NCBI RefSeq assembly: GCF_000373645.1
Contig: NZ_KB892003.1
Location: 52,649 to 116,648 of the forward strand
DNA from: Streptomyces sp. ATexAB-D23
GTDB taxonomy: Bacteria; Actinomycetota; Actinomycetes; Streptomycetales; Streptomycetaceae
DNA length: 64,000 nt
Reading direction: 5' to 3'
The notes beneath the pieces were generated by a model, which ran no database searches, was not told where the DNA came from, and saw only the letters and a program-made list of their open reading frames with translations. Made by a program: the position numbers and the translations under genes. The first letter of the stretch is position 1. Each line of letters begins with the position of its first letter. Shown here in pieces: positions 54,306 through 64,000 of the stretch.

Positions 54306-55066
54306 CAGAGTCCCTGGGTCCGGGTGTCGTCGTTGAGCCAGGCGTTCCACGCCTTGGTGGCCTGCTCCTCGTCGGTGTCCTCGGCGTACAGATGGTGGGC
54401 GAGCCGGATCGGCACGTTCCACGTACTGCCGTTGAAGAACCGGTACAGGGCGTCCGGGCCGCGCAGGCCGACGAAGTCGGTGCTGAGCCAGTCGACGGTC
54501 ACCTCCACGGGTTCGTACTCCGGGCCCGGGGCGAGCAGTGTGAACCGGTCGCCGACGACGGCGTCGTCCGCGAGGCCGAGGCGGCGGCGCAGGGTCGCGA
54601 AGTCGCCCGGGTCCGAGGTCGGTTCGGGGCAGTGCGCAGGGACGTAGGCGGCCCGGCGGCCGGCGAAGTGCCGGAGGTACTCGTCCAGCGCGTGCTGATG
54701 GAAGTCGACGTACTTCTCGGCCACTTCGGTCTTGGCCTCCCAGTTCCAGGCATCGTCGACCACGCCCGTGTGCACCCAGTGGATGCCCATCCGCAGGCGG
54801 CTCGTGCCGTCGTCCGCCGCCTCGACGCGGTAGCTGAGCGTGTTGGAGAACCCGTCGTCCTGCACCGCCCGGACCGCCAGGTGGTGCGGCGGCTCCCAGG
54901 CCACGACGGTGGCGTCGCCCCGGGTGACCTTTCCGCCGACGCGCGGCTCGATCTCCATCGGGTAGAGCCAGCCGAGGTTGCCGGCGCCGGTGGCCACGGC
55001 GTTCCAGACCTGCTCGGGTGTGGCGGGCAGGTCCTGTTGTCTGCGGACCTCGAACTCTCGGGCCAT
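54305..55066 (-). CDS. SRPBCC (START/AHSA1-like) domain protein in the NRPS operon
   Basis: The 253-residue protein begins MAREFEVRRQQDLPATPEQVWNAVATGAGNLGWLYPMEIEPRVGGKVTRG, the helix-grip start of SRPBCC/AHSA1 proteins. ATVVAWEPPHHLAVRA and SNTLSYRVEAADDGTSRLRMGIHWVHTG follow. The second half is less clear and may be a degenerate copy of the fold (TLLAPGPEYEPVEVTVDWLSTDFVGLRGP). Such proteins bind hydrophobic ligands or act as cyclases. The frame is open to 55096, but ATG 55066 has an AAGGAG ribosome site. It is coupled to the P450 gene upstream and the 66-residue gene downstream. Confidence 0.82.
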   Translation of the reverse strand: MAREFEVRRQQDLPATPEQVWNAVATGAGNLGWLYPMEIEPRVGGKVTRGDATVVAWEPPHHLAVRAVQDDGFSNTLSYRVEAADDGTSRLRMGIHWVHTGVVDDAWNWEAKTEVAEKYVDFHQHALDEYLRHFAGRRAAYVPAHCPEPTSDPGDFATLRRRLGLADDAVVGDRFTLLAPGPEYEPVEVTVDWLSTDFVGLRGPDALYRFFNGSTWNVPIRLAHHLYAEDTDEEQATKAWNAWLNDDTRTQGL

Positions 55067-55098
55067 GGTGGGTACTGCTCCTTCGTCGTCGTGCACGG

Positions 55099-56346
55099 TC
55101 AGTGGGTGAGCGGGAGGGCGCTCAGGCGCCGTTGCAGCGGATTGGGCCGCCAGTCGAGCACCGCCCCCTCGGCGAGGCGCAGACCGGGCAGCCGGCGCAC
55201 CAGCGTGCCGACGGCCACCTCCGCCTGGAGCTTGGCCAGCGGGCCGCCGAGGCAGAAGTGCGGGCCGTGGCCGAAACTGAGGTGCCGGTTGCCGGGGCGG
55301 GTCAGGTCGAGCCGGTCGGGGTTCTCGAAGCGTTCGGGGTCGCGGTTGGTGGCGCCGAGGAACAGGTACACCAGCTCGCCCTCCCGCAGAGTCCGGCCGC
55401 CGATCTCCAGGTCCTCGGCGACGACCCGGACGATCGCCTGGGTCACCGTGTCGTAGCGGGCCAGTTCCTCGACGGCCCTGCGGGTCAGGCCGGGGTCGGC
55501 GCGGAGCCGGGCCAGCTGGTCCGGGTGGCGCAGCAGGGCCAGCACGCCGTTGGCGATCAGGTGCGTGGTGGTCTCGTCGCCGGCGGTGATCAGGACGAAG
55601 CAGGTGGACAGCAGTTCGGAGTCGGTGAGCCGGTCGTCCTGCGACTGGGTGGCGACCAGGGCGCTGATCAGGTCGTCGCCCGGCTCACGCCTGCGCTGTC
55701 GGATGAGTCCGGACAGGTATTCCTCGTACTGGTCGATCGCCGCCTCGGACTTGTCGATGTCCTCGCCGAGCCGGCCGAAGCGGCGGAACCACGCCTTGAC
55801 CCGCGGCCGGTCCTCGTCGGGGATGCCGAACAGCTCGCAGACGACGGACATGGGCAGGGGGGAGGCGACCGCCTCGATCAGGTCCATGGCCGGCCCGGCG
55901 GCGACCGCCTCGTCGATGAGCCGGTCCACGATCTGCTGGACACGGTCGCGCAGGGCCTCGACGCGGCGGGCGGTGAAGGCCCTGTTGGCCAGTTTGCGCA
56001 GCCGGGCGTGGTCGGGCGGGTCGGTGTTGGTCATCACCCGGCCGAGTCGCTCGGTGAGCCGGCTGAGGGCCTTCATGTCGCCGCCGAGCGCGCTGCACGC
56101 GCGCGTCATCCTGTCCCGGTCGTTGGACAGCCGCAGGTCGCAGAGCGCCGCCTCGACATCGGCGTACCGGGTGAGGTACCAGACGCCCTGGGGGCTGCGG
56201 TGGACCGGGTCCTCGCGCCGCATGCGGGCGTAGAAGGGATACGGGTCCCGCCGGGCCCCGGGAGTGAGCAGGGCCGCGGCGAGGTCGTCGGACCGGGCGG
56301 GGCCCGCGGTGTCGCGGGTCCCGCCCAGTGTTTCGGTGGTGGTCAC
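55099..56346 (-). CDS. Cytochrome P450 (NRPS tailoring)
   Basis: The 415-residue P450 shows the I-helix oxygen motif LITAGDETTTHLI, the EELARYDTVT ExxR helix and the heme loop FGHGPHFCLGG with Cys365. It is of the soluble bacterial class used in secondary metabolism (NTDPPDHARLRKLANRAFTARRV). It lies 10 bp after the second MbtH gene in the - strand operon, so it probably oxidises the peptide or a carrier-bound aromatic residue. A hydroxylation, desaturation or ring-coupling role cannot be separated by sequence alone. No redox partner is encoded nearby. Confidence 0.92.
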   Translation of the reverse strand: MTTTETLGGTRDTAGPARSDDLAAALLTPGARRDPYPFYARMRREDPVHRSPQGVWYLTRYADVEAALCDLRLSNDRDRMTRACSALGGDMKALSRLTERLGRVMTNTDPPDHARLRKLANRAFTARRVEALRDRVQQIVDRLIDEAVAAGPAMDLIEAVASPLPMSVVCELFGIPDEDRPRVKAWFRRFGRLGEDIDKSEAAIDQYEEYLSGLIRQRRREPGDDLISALVATQSQDDRLTDSELLSTCFVLITAGDETTTHLIANGVLALLRHPDQLARLRADPGLTRRAVEELARYDTVTQAIVRVVAEDLEIGGRTLREGELVYLFLGATNRDPERFENPDRLDLTRPGNRHLSFGHGPHFCLGGPLAKLQAEVAVGTLVRRLPGLRLAEGAVLDWRPNPLQRRLSALPLTH

Positions 56347-56356
56347 GTCGGCCGCG

Positions 56357-56572
56357 TTACCGCTGCGCGTCCATGGCGACGGCGAGGCTCCTGGGCCGCA
56401 TGTCGGTCCAGGTCCGCTCGATGTGCTCCAGGCAGGCGGCGTGGGTGGCGGGACCGTGGGAGACGGTCCAGCCGGCCGGTACGTCCGCGAACTGCGGCCA
56501 GAGCGAGTGCTGGTTCTCGTCGTTGACGAGGACGAGGAAGGTGCCGTCCTGGTCGTCGAAGGGATTGGTCAT
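56357..56572 (-). CDS. MbtH-like protein of the opposing NRPS operon
   Basis: The 71-residue protein begins [41 protein letters not shown] and ends [25 protein letters not shown]. It carries the same NxExQxSLWP and WTDMRP signatures as the first MbtH protein but differs clearly elsewhere, so it is a distinct paralogue and not a recent duplicate. It starts 3 bp after the stop of the NRPS gene and should activate that enzyme's adenylation domains. ATG 56572 is the only sensible start. Confidence 0.95.
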   Translation of the reverse strand: MTNPFDDQDGTFLVLVNDENQHSLWPQFADVPAGWTVSHGPATHAACLEHIERTWTDMRPRSLAVAMDAQR

Positions 56573-56575
56573 GGG

Positions 56576-59500
56576 TCAGTCCTCCTGAAGGGGAAGGGTG
56601 GTGTCACCGGCGTCACCGGTGGCCTCGGCGATCCTGGCGGCCAGGATCGGCCCGATCTGGGCCAGTGATCCCGCTTGGGTCATCTGGTCGTGCCGGGTGG
56701 TGATCTCGTGGGATTCGATCCGGCCCGCGATGTACGGACGCCAGACCTGCGGACCGGCGTCGTCGTCGCCCCGGTCGATCGTGGAGTTGAACAGAAGGAG
56801 GTCGCCGTCGTACCTGCCGGGGACGAAGTCGACCGCCAGCTTCGCGTTGTTGATCATGATCTGGACGATCACCTCGACCTGCCGCTCGTCGAGTCCGGCC
56901 AGGGCGCTGCCCCGCCGGTTCAGGACCTCGGCGACCTCGGAGTAGGCGATGTCCCGGTCGCCCAGTTCGTCGGGGTCGACGTCGAGCACGCCGACGAGCA
57001 CGTCCCGGACGGTGGGTACCGGCTCCTCCTCGAACCGCACGTCCTTGACCGGGTAGGCGTCGAGGACCGCCAGCAGCGCGGTCCGTTCACCGCGCGCCTG
57101 GAGTTCGCAGGCCAGCGCGTGGGCGATCAGCCCTCCCGCGGACCAGCCGAGCAGCAGGTACGGGCCCTGTGGCTGGACCTTCTGGACGTGGTCGGCGTAG
57201 TCGGCCGCCATCTCCTCGTACGACGCCGGCAGCGGCTCGGGCCGGCCGAGTCCGCGTGCCTGGAGGGCGTAGACGGGGTGCTGGCGGCCGAGGTGGTTCA
57301 GCAGCCCGCTGTACGACCAGCTGATGCCACCGCCGGGATGGACACAGAAGAGAGGCGTCTCCGTCCCGGTCGAACGCAGGGGCAGCAGCACGTCCAGGGC
57401 GTCGTTCGGGTTGTCCATGGCCAGTCGTTCGGTGAGCCCGGCCACGGTCGGCGCCTCGAACAGCAGGCGCAGTCCCAGTTCGACACCGAGGGTCTCGCGG
57501 ACCCGGGAAGCCAGCCGGGCGGCCAGCAGCGAGTGCCCGCCCAGGTCGAAGAAGCCGTCGTCGATACCCACCCGCTCCCGGCCCAGGACCTCGGCGAACA
57601 GGCCGCACAGCAGCTGTTCCTGCGGTGTCCGGGGACCGCGCCCGGCGTCCGCGACCCGGTAGTCGGGGGCGGGCAGCGCGGCCCGGTCCAGCTTGCCGTT
57701 GGCGGTCAGCGGCAGGGCTTCCAGGGTGACGAAAGCCGCCGGCACCATGTAGTCGGGCAGTTCGCGGCGCAGCCGGGCGGACAGCTCGGCGGTCTCGGGT
57801 ACGGCACCGGGCGCGGGCACCAGGTAGGCGACCAACTGCTTGTCGCCCGGCCGGTCCTCACGAGCGACCACGGCCGCCTGTGCGACGTCCGGGCAGCTCG
57901 CGAGGACGGCCTCGACCTCTCCGGGCTCGATCCGCTGACCGCGCAGCTTGACCTGGTGGTCGACGCGTCCGGCGAACTCCAGCGTGCCGTCGGGAAGCCA
58001 CCAGGCCAGGTCGCCGGTGCGGTACATGCGACTCCCGGCCGGACCGTACGGGTCGGCGGTGAAGCGCTCCGCCGTCAGGCCGGGCCGGCCGAAGTAGCCG
58101 CGGGCCACGCCCGTCCCCGCGAGATACAGCTCACCGACCATCCCGGCCGGCAGCGGACGCAGCCGGTCATCGAGCACGTAGGCGCGCATGTTCGCCATCG
58201 GCCCGCCGATCGGTACGGTGGCGGCGCCCTCGGGGAGGCCGTGCACCGGGTGACAGGTGGCCAGGGTGGTGGCCTCCGTGGGTCCGTAGCCGTTGACGAC
58301 CTCGATTCCGGGGCAGGCCGCCAGAACCCGGGCGGCGGCGGCCGGGGAGACCACGTCGCCCCCGGTCCACACCTCGCGCACCCCGGCGAGCAGACCCGGG
58401 CGCTCCTCGGCGACCAGCCGGAACAGCCCGGCGGTCAGCCACAGCCCGGTCACGCCGTGCGTGGCGATCGTGTGCTGCAACAGGTCGAGATCGAGTCGCT
58501 CGGGCGGTGCGACCACGATCCGGCCGCCGTTGAGCAGCGGAACCCACAGCTCGTACGTCGAGAGGTCGAAGGCCGTCGGGGAGTGCATCAGCACCCGCTC
58601 GTGTCCGCCGCCGCGCCACTCGGGGGTCAGCGCGAGCCCCACGACGTCCCGGTGGGTGACGGCCACCCCCTTCGGCCGTCCCGTCGAACCGGAGGTGTAC
58701 ATGATGTACGCCAACTGCCCGGCCTCGCACGGGACGTCCACAGGAACCGGGTCGTCGTCCCTGGACCGCAGCAGCGCGGTGAGCACTTCCCGGGTGAGGA
58801 CCAGCGCGGCTCCGCTCTCCCGCAGGATCAGCTCGATCCGGGAAGAGGGGAAACGCGGGTCCAGCGGTACGTAGGCGCCGCCCGCCTTGACGACCGCCAG
58901 GATCGCCACGACCAGCTCAGCGGAGCGGTCCAGCATGACCGCGACCGGGGTCTCCGGCCGTACGCCCTGGCGGATCAGCGCCCGCGCCAGGCGGTCGGCC
59001 CGCTGGTCGAGTTCCGCGTAGGTCAGCTCGGCGCCGTCCGCCACGACCGCGACCGCGTCCGGGGCGGTCCGCACCTGGCGGGCGAAGAGCGCGGGTACCG
59101 CGTCCGCCGGCAGCTCCGCGGCCCTGTCGTTGAACTCGTGGAGCAGCCGGTGGCGTTCCGCGTCGGACATGAGGTCGATCCGGCTGATCGGCCGGTCCGG
59201 GTCGGTGACCGCCGCGTGCAGCAGCCGGGCCCAGCGCTCGAACAGCAGCTCCACGGTCGACGCGTCGAAGAGGTCGGTGGCGTACTCCACCGCGCCGACC
59301 AGTCCGGCGGCTCCGCCGTCCGGGCGGAACTGCTCGGCGAGGCTGAACGTCAGGTCGACCCGTGAGGTACCGGTCGGTGCCTCCACGTGCCCCGTCTCCA
59401 GACCCGGCAGCGCGAACTCGCCGAGCGGCGCGTTCTGCAGCGCGAGCATGACCTGGAACAGCGGATGGTGGGCCAGCGACCGCACCGGGTTGGCCACCTC

Positions 59501-62500
59501 GACCAGGTACTCGAACGGTACGTCCTGGTGGTCGTAGGCGGTGAGTGCCTTCTGCCGCACCCGGCCGAGCAGTTCGGCGAAGCCCGGGTCACCGCTGGTG
59601 TCGGTGCGCAGCACGAGGGTGTTGACGAAGAACCCCACGAGCTCGTCCAGCGCCTGATCGGTCCGGCCCGCGATCGGACTGCCGATCGGAATGTCGGTAC
59701 CGGCACCCAGCCTGCTCAGCAGAGCGGCGAGGCCGGCCTGCAGCACCATGAACATGCTGGCGCCGCGCGCGGTGGCCAGCTCGCGCAGTGCCTGGTGCAG
59801 CTCGGGGTCCAGGGCGACCACGACCCGGTCGCCCCGCTGGGAGGCCACCGGCGGCCGGGGCCGGTCGGCCGGCAGCTGAAGCTGCTGCGGAATGTCCGCC
59901 AGCTCCGCCTTCCAGTAGGCCAGCTGGCGGGCGAAGAGGCTGTCCGGGTCGGCGGTGTCGCCGAGCAGGTCGCGCTGCCACCGGGTGTAGTCGGCGTACT
60001 GCACCGGCAGCGGGGACCACTGCGGTTCCTCGCCCCGGCAGCGTGCCGCGTAGGCCGACGCGAGGTCCCCGGAGAGCGGTCCCATGGACCAGCCGTCGGC
60101 GGCGATGTGGTGCACGACGACCAGGAGCACGTGCCGGTCGGGGGCGAGCGCGTACAACTCGGCCCGGACCGGTGGCTCCGCCGCGAGGTCGAAGCCCCGG
60201 CGGGCCGTGTCCGCGAGCCGCTCGGCCAGCCGGCGCTCGTCGATCTCGGCCACGGGCAGCGCCGGACGTGTCTCCGCGGCGCTCAGCACCACCTGGTACG
60301 GGACACCGTCGGTCTCCCGGAAGACCGTCCGAAGGCTCTCGTGCCGGGCGATCACGTCCGCGAGCGCGGCGTGCAGGGCCGACCGGTCGAGTGCGCCGTC
60401 CAGACTGAGCGCGAGCGGCATGTTGTACGTGGCGCTCGGGCCGTCCATCCGGTGCAGGAACCACAGGCGGCGCTGGGCGAAGGACAGCTCCACCCGCTCC
60501 TGGCGGGGCCGGGCGGTCAGGGCGGGGCGAGCGGCACCGGCACCGTCCAGCCGGGCCGCCAGTCCGGCCACGGTCGGGGCCTCGAACAGGGTCCGGACCT
60601 CCAGTTCCGCGCCCAGGGTGGCACGGACCCTGGAGGCCAGACGGGTCGCCAGCAACGAGTGCCCCCCGAGGTCGAAGAAGCTGTCGTCGACCCCGACCTG
60701 GGCCAGCCCGAGCACCTCCGCGAACAGCTCCACGAGGACCTGCTCCTGCGGGGTGCGCGGGGCCCGCCCGGCGACGGCCGGGCCGGGGCCGGGGGCGGGC
60801 AGCGCACGGCGGTCGAGCTTGCCGCTCGCCGTCAGCGGCAGCGAGTCCAGGGCCACGAACGCCGACGGGACCAGATAGTCGGGCAGCCGCCCGCGCAGCC
60901 AGTCGCGGAGTTCACCGATGAGGGCGCCGGTGCTGCGGCTGCCGGTCGGGCGGTTGGTCAGCGAGGACAGCGCCGTCCCGGCGCTGCCGGCCGGCCGGCA
61001 CAGCCGGGCGGGGGAGCCGTGGCACGTCCGGGGGTCGGTGAGGACGACGTCCACGGCGTCGGCGGCGAGCGCCGACCAGGTGACGGTCACGGTCCGGCCG
61101 AACTCCTGCCCGAGGGCGTGGAAATCCTCCGGGTCGGGCAGGCCGCTCATCTCCTCCGGGGCGTGCAGCCGCCGCAGCAACTCGGCGAGCGTCCCCTCCC
61201 CGTCCCGCACCGCTCGGGCCAAGGAGGCCTCCGCCACCACACGGCGGTTCGGTACTCCGGTGATCCGCAGTACCTCGGGCGGCTGTCCGCCGAGCAGTTC
61301 GCGCAGGCCGGCGGGCCCGTCGATCTGCCGGCCCCACTCCAGCTCGACGACCCGGCCCGGGGCCTCCGGGCCGGCCGGCGCCTTGCGCAGCGTCACGTCG
61401 TAGCGGTAGCGGGTCAGCTCGTTGTGGTGGCGACCGCGCTTGACCTCCACGGACACCGCACCGATGTCCGTACCCCGCTCGCGCAGGACGGCGAAGAAGT
61501 CCGGGTCGACCAGGAGCTCCTTCTCCACCCTGACCGCCTGTTCCACCGCACGGCGGACGGCCGCGAGGTCGGCGCCGTCGGCGGTCCGGTGCAGTTGGAC
61601 GGCGGTGGCCAGCGGGCGCAGCAGCCGCAGGTTGCGGACGTCACCGATGAAGAGCGCCCCGCCGGGGGCGAGCAGCCCCATCAGCTTCCCGATCACGTCC
61701 GCGAGGTAGTCCGCGGACGGGAAGTACTGCACCACGGAGTTGATGACAATGGTGTCGAACTCACCGGCCGGCAGCCCCTCGGTGTCGTGCGCCGGCCGGG
61801 TCTGGAGCACCACGCGCCCGGTCAGCCGCTCCTCCTTCGCCACCTGGGTGGTGAGGGAACCGATCGCGGTGGCGGAGAAGTCCGTCGCCCAGTAGCTGTC
61901 GCAGTGGGGTGCGATCCGCGAGAGCAGCAGCCCGGTGCCGACCCCGACTTCCAGCACCCGGCGGGGGCGCAGGGCCAGGATGCGGTCCACTGTGGCGTCG
62001 CGCCACTCCCGCATCTGTTCGACCGGGATCGGTGCGGCGTCGTAACTGCTGTTCCAGCCGACGAAGTCATGCCCGAAGACCGCCTCCTCGGGGGCGATCG
62101 GCAGGGCGTCGTAGATGTCCTGCCACTCGCCCACGTGGTCCGCTTCCAGCCCGTCGTCGCGGGACGGGTCCTGATGCGGAACGACGTAGCCGACGAGCCG
62201 GTCGTCCCCGGCCACGACAGCGGCCTGGGCGACGGCGGGGTGTTCGGTGAGCGCGGCCTCGATCTCGCCGGGCTCGACCCGGAAGCCGCGGACCTTCACC
62301 TGGTCGTCGGCTCGGCCGGCGTACTCCAACTGGCCGTCACCCAGCCGGCGGACCAGGTCACCGGTGCGGTACATGCGCTCCCCGGCCGCGAACGGGCAGG
62401 CGATGAACCGTCCCGCCGTCAGGCCCGGCCGGTTCAGGTAGCCGCGCGCGAGACCCGCGCCGGCCACGTACAGCTCCCCGGTCACGCCCGGCGGCACCGG

Positions 62501-64000
62501 GCGCAGCCGGTCGTCCAGCACATAGACCCGGGCGTTGGCGATCGGCCGCCCGATCGGCGGCACGCCGGTTCCGGGGGACAGCGGGTCGCTCATGGTCGCG
62601 CACACGGTGGTCTCGGTCGGGCCGTAGGCGTTGATCATCCGGCGTCCGGGTGCCCAGCGTTCCACCAGGTCCGGCGGGCACGCCTCGCCCGCGACGACGA
62701 GCGTCGACGCGGTCACCGCACCGTCGGCCACGGCGGCCAGGACGGACGGGGGCACCGTCACATGGGTGATGCCGAGGCCCTGATCGGTCAGCGCGGCGAG
62801 CGGCCCGGCCCCGGCGGGCAGCACCAGGGCGGCTCCGCACAGCAGGGCCGTGCAGATTTCCGACACCGAGGCGTCGAAGCTGGGGGAGGCGAACTGGAGC
62901 ACCCGGCTGTCGGGGTCGATCGCGAAGCGCTCGATCTGTCCGGCGACGAGACTCGCCAGACCGCCGTGGCCGACCACGACGCCCTTGGGGCGGCCGGTCG
63001 AACCCGAGGTGTAGATCACGTATGCCGGGTGCCGGGTGTCGATCGTGGCCTGTGGGTCGGTGTCCGGCCAGTGGTCTTCCGTGACCATGGCGGGGTTGTC
63101 GACCACGAGTGCGGGGTGGGCGTCGTCCAGCATGTATGTGATGCGGGCGGCCGGGTAGTCGGGGTCGACCGGGAGGTAGGCCGCTCCTGCCTTCAGTACG
63201 CCGAGGACGGCGACCACGGATTCCACCGAGCGCGGCAGTGCCACGGCCACGACCTGCTCGGGTCCGACACCTCGTGCGATCAGCGCGTGCGCGAACCGGT
63301 TTGCCTGTGCGTTCAGTTGTCGATATGTCAGTTCTGTTGCGCCGTGGACGAGTGCGACCGCGTCCGGGGTCGCGGCCACCCGCGCCGCGAAGGCCTCCGG
63401 CAGCGGGAGGGTGCCCACGTCGCGCGCGGTCGCGTTGTCCTGTTCCAGCATCCGGTGCCGCTCATCGGCGTCCAGGAGGTCGATCCCTCCGATCGGCTGC
63501 TCCGGGTCGGCGGTGACGGCCTTCAGCAGGAGTGTCCAGCGCCGGACGAGGGCGTCGACCGTCGAGCGGTCGAACAGGTCGGTGGCGTACTCGACCGCGC
63601 CGACGATTCCGGCCGGCGCCCCGTCCGCGCCGAACCGTTCGACCATGCTCACGCCGAGGTCGAACTTGGCGGTCCCGGTCGCGACCGCGTAGGTGGAGAC
63701 CTCCAGGCCGGGCAGCGAGAACCGGCCGGTCGGGGCGTTCTGGACGGCCAGAATGGTCTGGAAGAGGGGGTGGTGGGACAGGGACCGGGACGGGTTCAGT
63801 GTCTCCACCAGGTGCTCGAACGGTACGTCCTGGTGTGCGTACGCGGAGAGCGCCGTTTCGCGTACCCGGCTCAGGAGTTCGGCGAAGCTGGGGTCGCCGC
63901 TCGTGTCCGTGCGCAGGACGAGGGTGTTGACGAAGAACCCGACCAGGTCGTCCAGTGCCTCGTCCGTGCGCCCCGCGATCGGGCTCCCGATCGCGATGTC
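56576..64000 (-). CDS. NRPS with embedded N-methyltransferase and terminal thioesterase; N-terminal part cut by window edge
   Basis: The frame is open to base 64000, so the gene begins outside. The visible 2474 residues are: end of a C domain ([22 protein letters not shown]); A domain with FDASVSE (~374) and code DASTVAAVCK, a Tyr/Phe-type code; an N-methyltransferase ([12 protein letters not shown], ~685) inserted between A motifs 8 and 9; T ([10 protein letters not shown]); C (HHIAADG, ~1297); A with FDLSTYELW (~1810) and code D-L-Y-W-V-T-G-T-L-K, unassigned; T (~2154); and a type I thioesterase with GWSAGG. The line should N-methylate its aromatic residue and release by hydrolysis or cyclisation. 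MbtH, P450 and SRPBCC genes follow almost without gaps. Confidence 0.92.
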   Translation of the reverse strand, partial: DIAIGSPIAGRTDEALDDLVGFFVNTLVLRTDTSGDPSFAELLSRVRETALSAYAHQDVPFEHLVETLNPSRSLSHHPLFQTILAVQNAPTGRFSLPGLEVSTYAVATGTAKFDLGVSMVERFGADGAPAGIVGAVEYATDLFDRSTVDALVRRWTLLLKAVTADPEQPIGGIDLLDADERHRMLEQDNATARDVGTLPLPEAFAARVAATPDAVALVHGATELTYRQLNAQANRFAHALIARGVGPEQVVAVALPRSVESVVAVLGVLKAGAAYLPVDPDYPAARITYMLDDAHPALVVDNPAMVTEDHWPDTDPQATIDTRHPAYVIYTSGSTGRPKGVVVGHGGLASLVAGQIERFAIDPDSRVLQFASPSFDASVSEICTALLCGAALVLPAGAGPLAALTDQGLGITHVTVPPSVLAAVADGAVTASTLVVAGEACPPDLVERWAPGRRMINAYGPTETTVCATMSDPLSPGTGVPPIGRPIANARVYVLDDRLRPVPPGVTGELYVAGAGLARGYLNRPGLTAGRFIACPFAAGERMYRTGDLVRRLGDGQLEYAGRADDQVKVRGFRVEPGEIEAALTEHPAVAQAAVVAGDDRLVGYVVPHQDPSRDDGLEADHVGEWQDIYDALPIAPEEAVFGHDFVGWNSSYDAAPIPVEQMREWRDATVDRILALRPRRVLEVGVGTGLLLSRIAPHCDSYWATDFSATAIGSLTTQVAKEERLTGRVVLQTRPAHDTEGLPAGEFDTIVINSVVQYFPSADYLADVIGKLMGLLAPGGALFIGDVRNLRLLRPLATAVQLHRTADGADLAAVRRAVEQAVRVEKELLVDPDFFAVLRERGTDIGAVSVEVKRGRHHNELTRYRYDVTLRKAPAGPEAPGRVVELEWGRQIDGPAGLRELLGGQPPEVLRITGVPNRRVVAEASLARAVRDGEGTLAELLRRLHAPEEMSGLPDPEDFHALGQEFGRTVTVTWSALAADAVDVVLTDPRTCHGSPARLCRPAGSAGTALSSLTNRPTGSRSTGALIGELRDWLRGRLPDYLVPSAFVALDSLPLTASGKLDRRALPAPGPGPAVAGRAPRTPQEQVLVELFAEVLGLAQVGVDDSFFDLGGHSLLATRLASRVRATLGAELEVRTLFEAPTVAGLAARLDGAGAARPALTARPRQERVELSFAQRRLWFLHRMDGPSATYNMPLALSLDGALDRSALHAALADVIARHESLRTVFRETDGVPYQVVLSAAETRPALPVAEIDERRLAERLADTARRGFDLAAEPPVRAELYALAPDRHVLLVVVHHIAADGWSMGPLSGDLASAYAARCRGEEPQWSPLPVQYADYTRWQRDLLGDTADPDSLFARQLAYWKAELADIPQQLQLPADRPRPPVASQRGDRVVVALDPELHQALRELATARGASMFMVLQAGLAALLSRLGAGTDIPIGSPIAGRTDQALDELVGFFVNTLVLRTDTSGDPGFAELLGRVRQKALTAYDHQDVPFEYLVEVANPVRSLAHHPLFQVMLALQNAPLGEFALPGLETGHVEAPTGTSRVDLTFSLAEQFRPDGGAAGLVGAVEYATDLFDASTVELLFERWARLLHAAVTDPDRPISRIDLMSDAERHRLLHEFNDRAAELPADAVPALFARQVRTAPDAVAVVADGAELTYAELDQRADRLARALIRQGVRPETPVAVMLDRSAELVVAILAVVKAGGAYVPLDPRFPSSRIELILRESGAALVLTREVLTALLRSRDDDPVPVDVPCEAGQLAYIMYTSGSTGRPKGVAVTHRDVVGLALTPEWRGGGHERVLMHSPTAFDLSTYELWVPLLNGGRIVVAPPERLDLDLLQHTIATHGVTGLWLTAGLFRLVAEERPGLLAGVREVWTGGDVVSPAAAARVLAACPGIEVVNGYGPTEATTLATCHPVHGLPEGAATVPIGGPMANMRAYVLDDRLRPLPAGMVGELYLAGTGVARGYFGRPGLTAERFTADPYGPAGSRMYRTGDLAWWLPDGTLEFAGRVDHQVKLRGQRIEPGEVEAVLASCPDVAQAAVVAREDRPGDKQLVAYLVPAPGAVPETAELSARLRRELPDYMVPAAFVTLEALPLTANGKLDRAALPAPDYRVADAGRGPRTPQEQLLCGLFAEVLGRERVGIDDGFFDLGGHSLLAARLASRVRETLGVELGLRLLFEAPTVAGLTERLAMDNPNDALDVLLPLRSTGTETPLFCVHPGGGISWSYSGLLNHLGRQHPVYALQARGLGRPEPLPASYEEMAADYADHVQKVQPQGPYLLLGWSAGGLIAHALACELQARGERTALLAVLDAYPVKDVRFEEEPVPTVRDVLVGVLDVDPDELGDRDIAYSEVAEVLNRRGSALAGLDERQVEVIVQIMINNAKLAVDFVPGRYDGDLLLFNSTIDRGDDDAGPQVWRPYIAGRIESHEITTRHDQMTQAGSLAQIGPILAARIAEATGDAGDTTLPLQED

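Overview
The window is high-GC actinobacterial DNA, almost certainly a Streptomyces chromosome. The evidence is strong third-position GC bias, SpoIIE-type PP2C phosphatases with PAS or sensor regions, a SigJ-like ECF factor, a SigB/SigF-type stress sigma factor, a DasR-type dre site at a chitin-active LPMO, a FemX-like ligase, DUF6221, DUF6381 and DUF4389 proteins, and MbtH-assisted NRPS operons. No tRNA, rRNA, CRISPR array or intact transposase was seen.

Layout. (1) 1-17.9 kb is ordinary Streptomyces gene content: a PP2C regulator cut by the left edge, a C-minus ribosomal protein L31, a photolyase/SDR-DUF2867 pair, VanZ, DUF4389, DinB, an AA10 LPMO, GNAT, an F420-type (DDN) oxidoreductase, a GlxA-type AraC regulator, isochorismatase, GPP34, VOC, a DUF4232 lipoprotein, uracil-DNA glycosylase, DUF488 and SigJ. 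(2) 18.06-18.64 kb is a decayed stretch with an ATP-grasp 5' stub joined to a frameshifted CocE/NonD hydrolase. (3) 18.7-23.1 kb looks like a general-stress island: a PP2C phosphatase, PRC-barrel protein, 56-residue membrane peptide, flavodoxin-like reductase, SigB-family sigma factor with a matching promoter in front of it, and an Asp23 protein. (4) 23.2-30.9 kb holds a TetR/MFS operon with a clear palindromic operator, a FemX-like ligase, a hemerythrin protein behind a SigB-type promoter, a TetR/saccharopine-dehydrogenase-like divergent pair whose shared intergenic region carries two MITE-like long hairpins and a double dyad operator, and ThpR.

(5) 31.4-54.0 kb is the first NRPS system on the + strand: MbtH, then a 4802-residue NRPS (C-A-T-C-A-T-C-A-T-C-A-T-E), then a 2515-residue NRPS (C-A-T-C-A-T-R). 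Specificity residues read by eye alternate between an aliphatic-looking code (modules 1, 3, 5) and a Gln-like polar code (modules 2, 4). Module 6 has the textbook Phe code. The terminal domain is a thioester reductase. The predicted product is a hexapeptide, perhaps N-acylated, of pattern X-Y-X-D-Y-X-Phe released as an aldehyde or alcohol. This is the architecture I associate with lipopeptide aldehydes such as the flavopeptins; identity with them is not established here.

(6) 54.1-64.0 kb is a second, converging NRPS operon on the - strand. It has an NRPS cut by the right edge (C-A[N-MT]-T-C-A-T-TE), a second MbtH protein, a cytochrome P450, an SRPBCC protein and a 66-residue protein of unknown function, all nearly touching. 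Its first visible A domain has a Tyr/Phe-type code and an embedded N-methyltransferase, and it ends in a thioesterase. It therefore probably makes a different product from the reductase-terminated + strand line.
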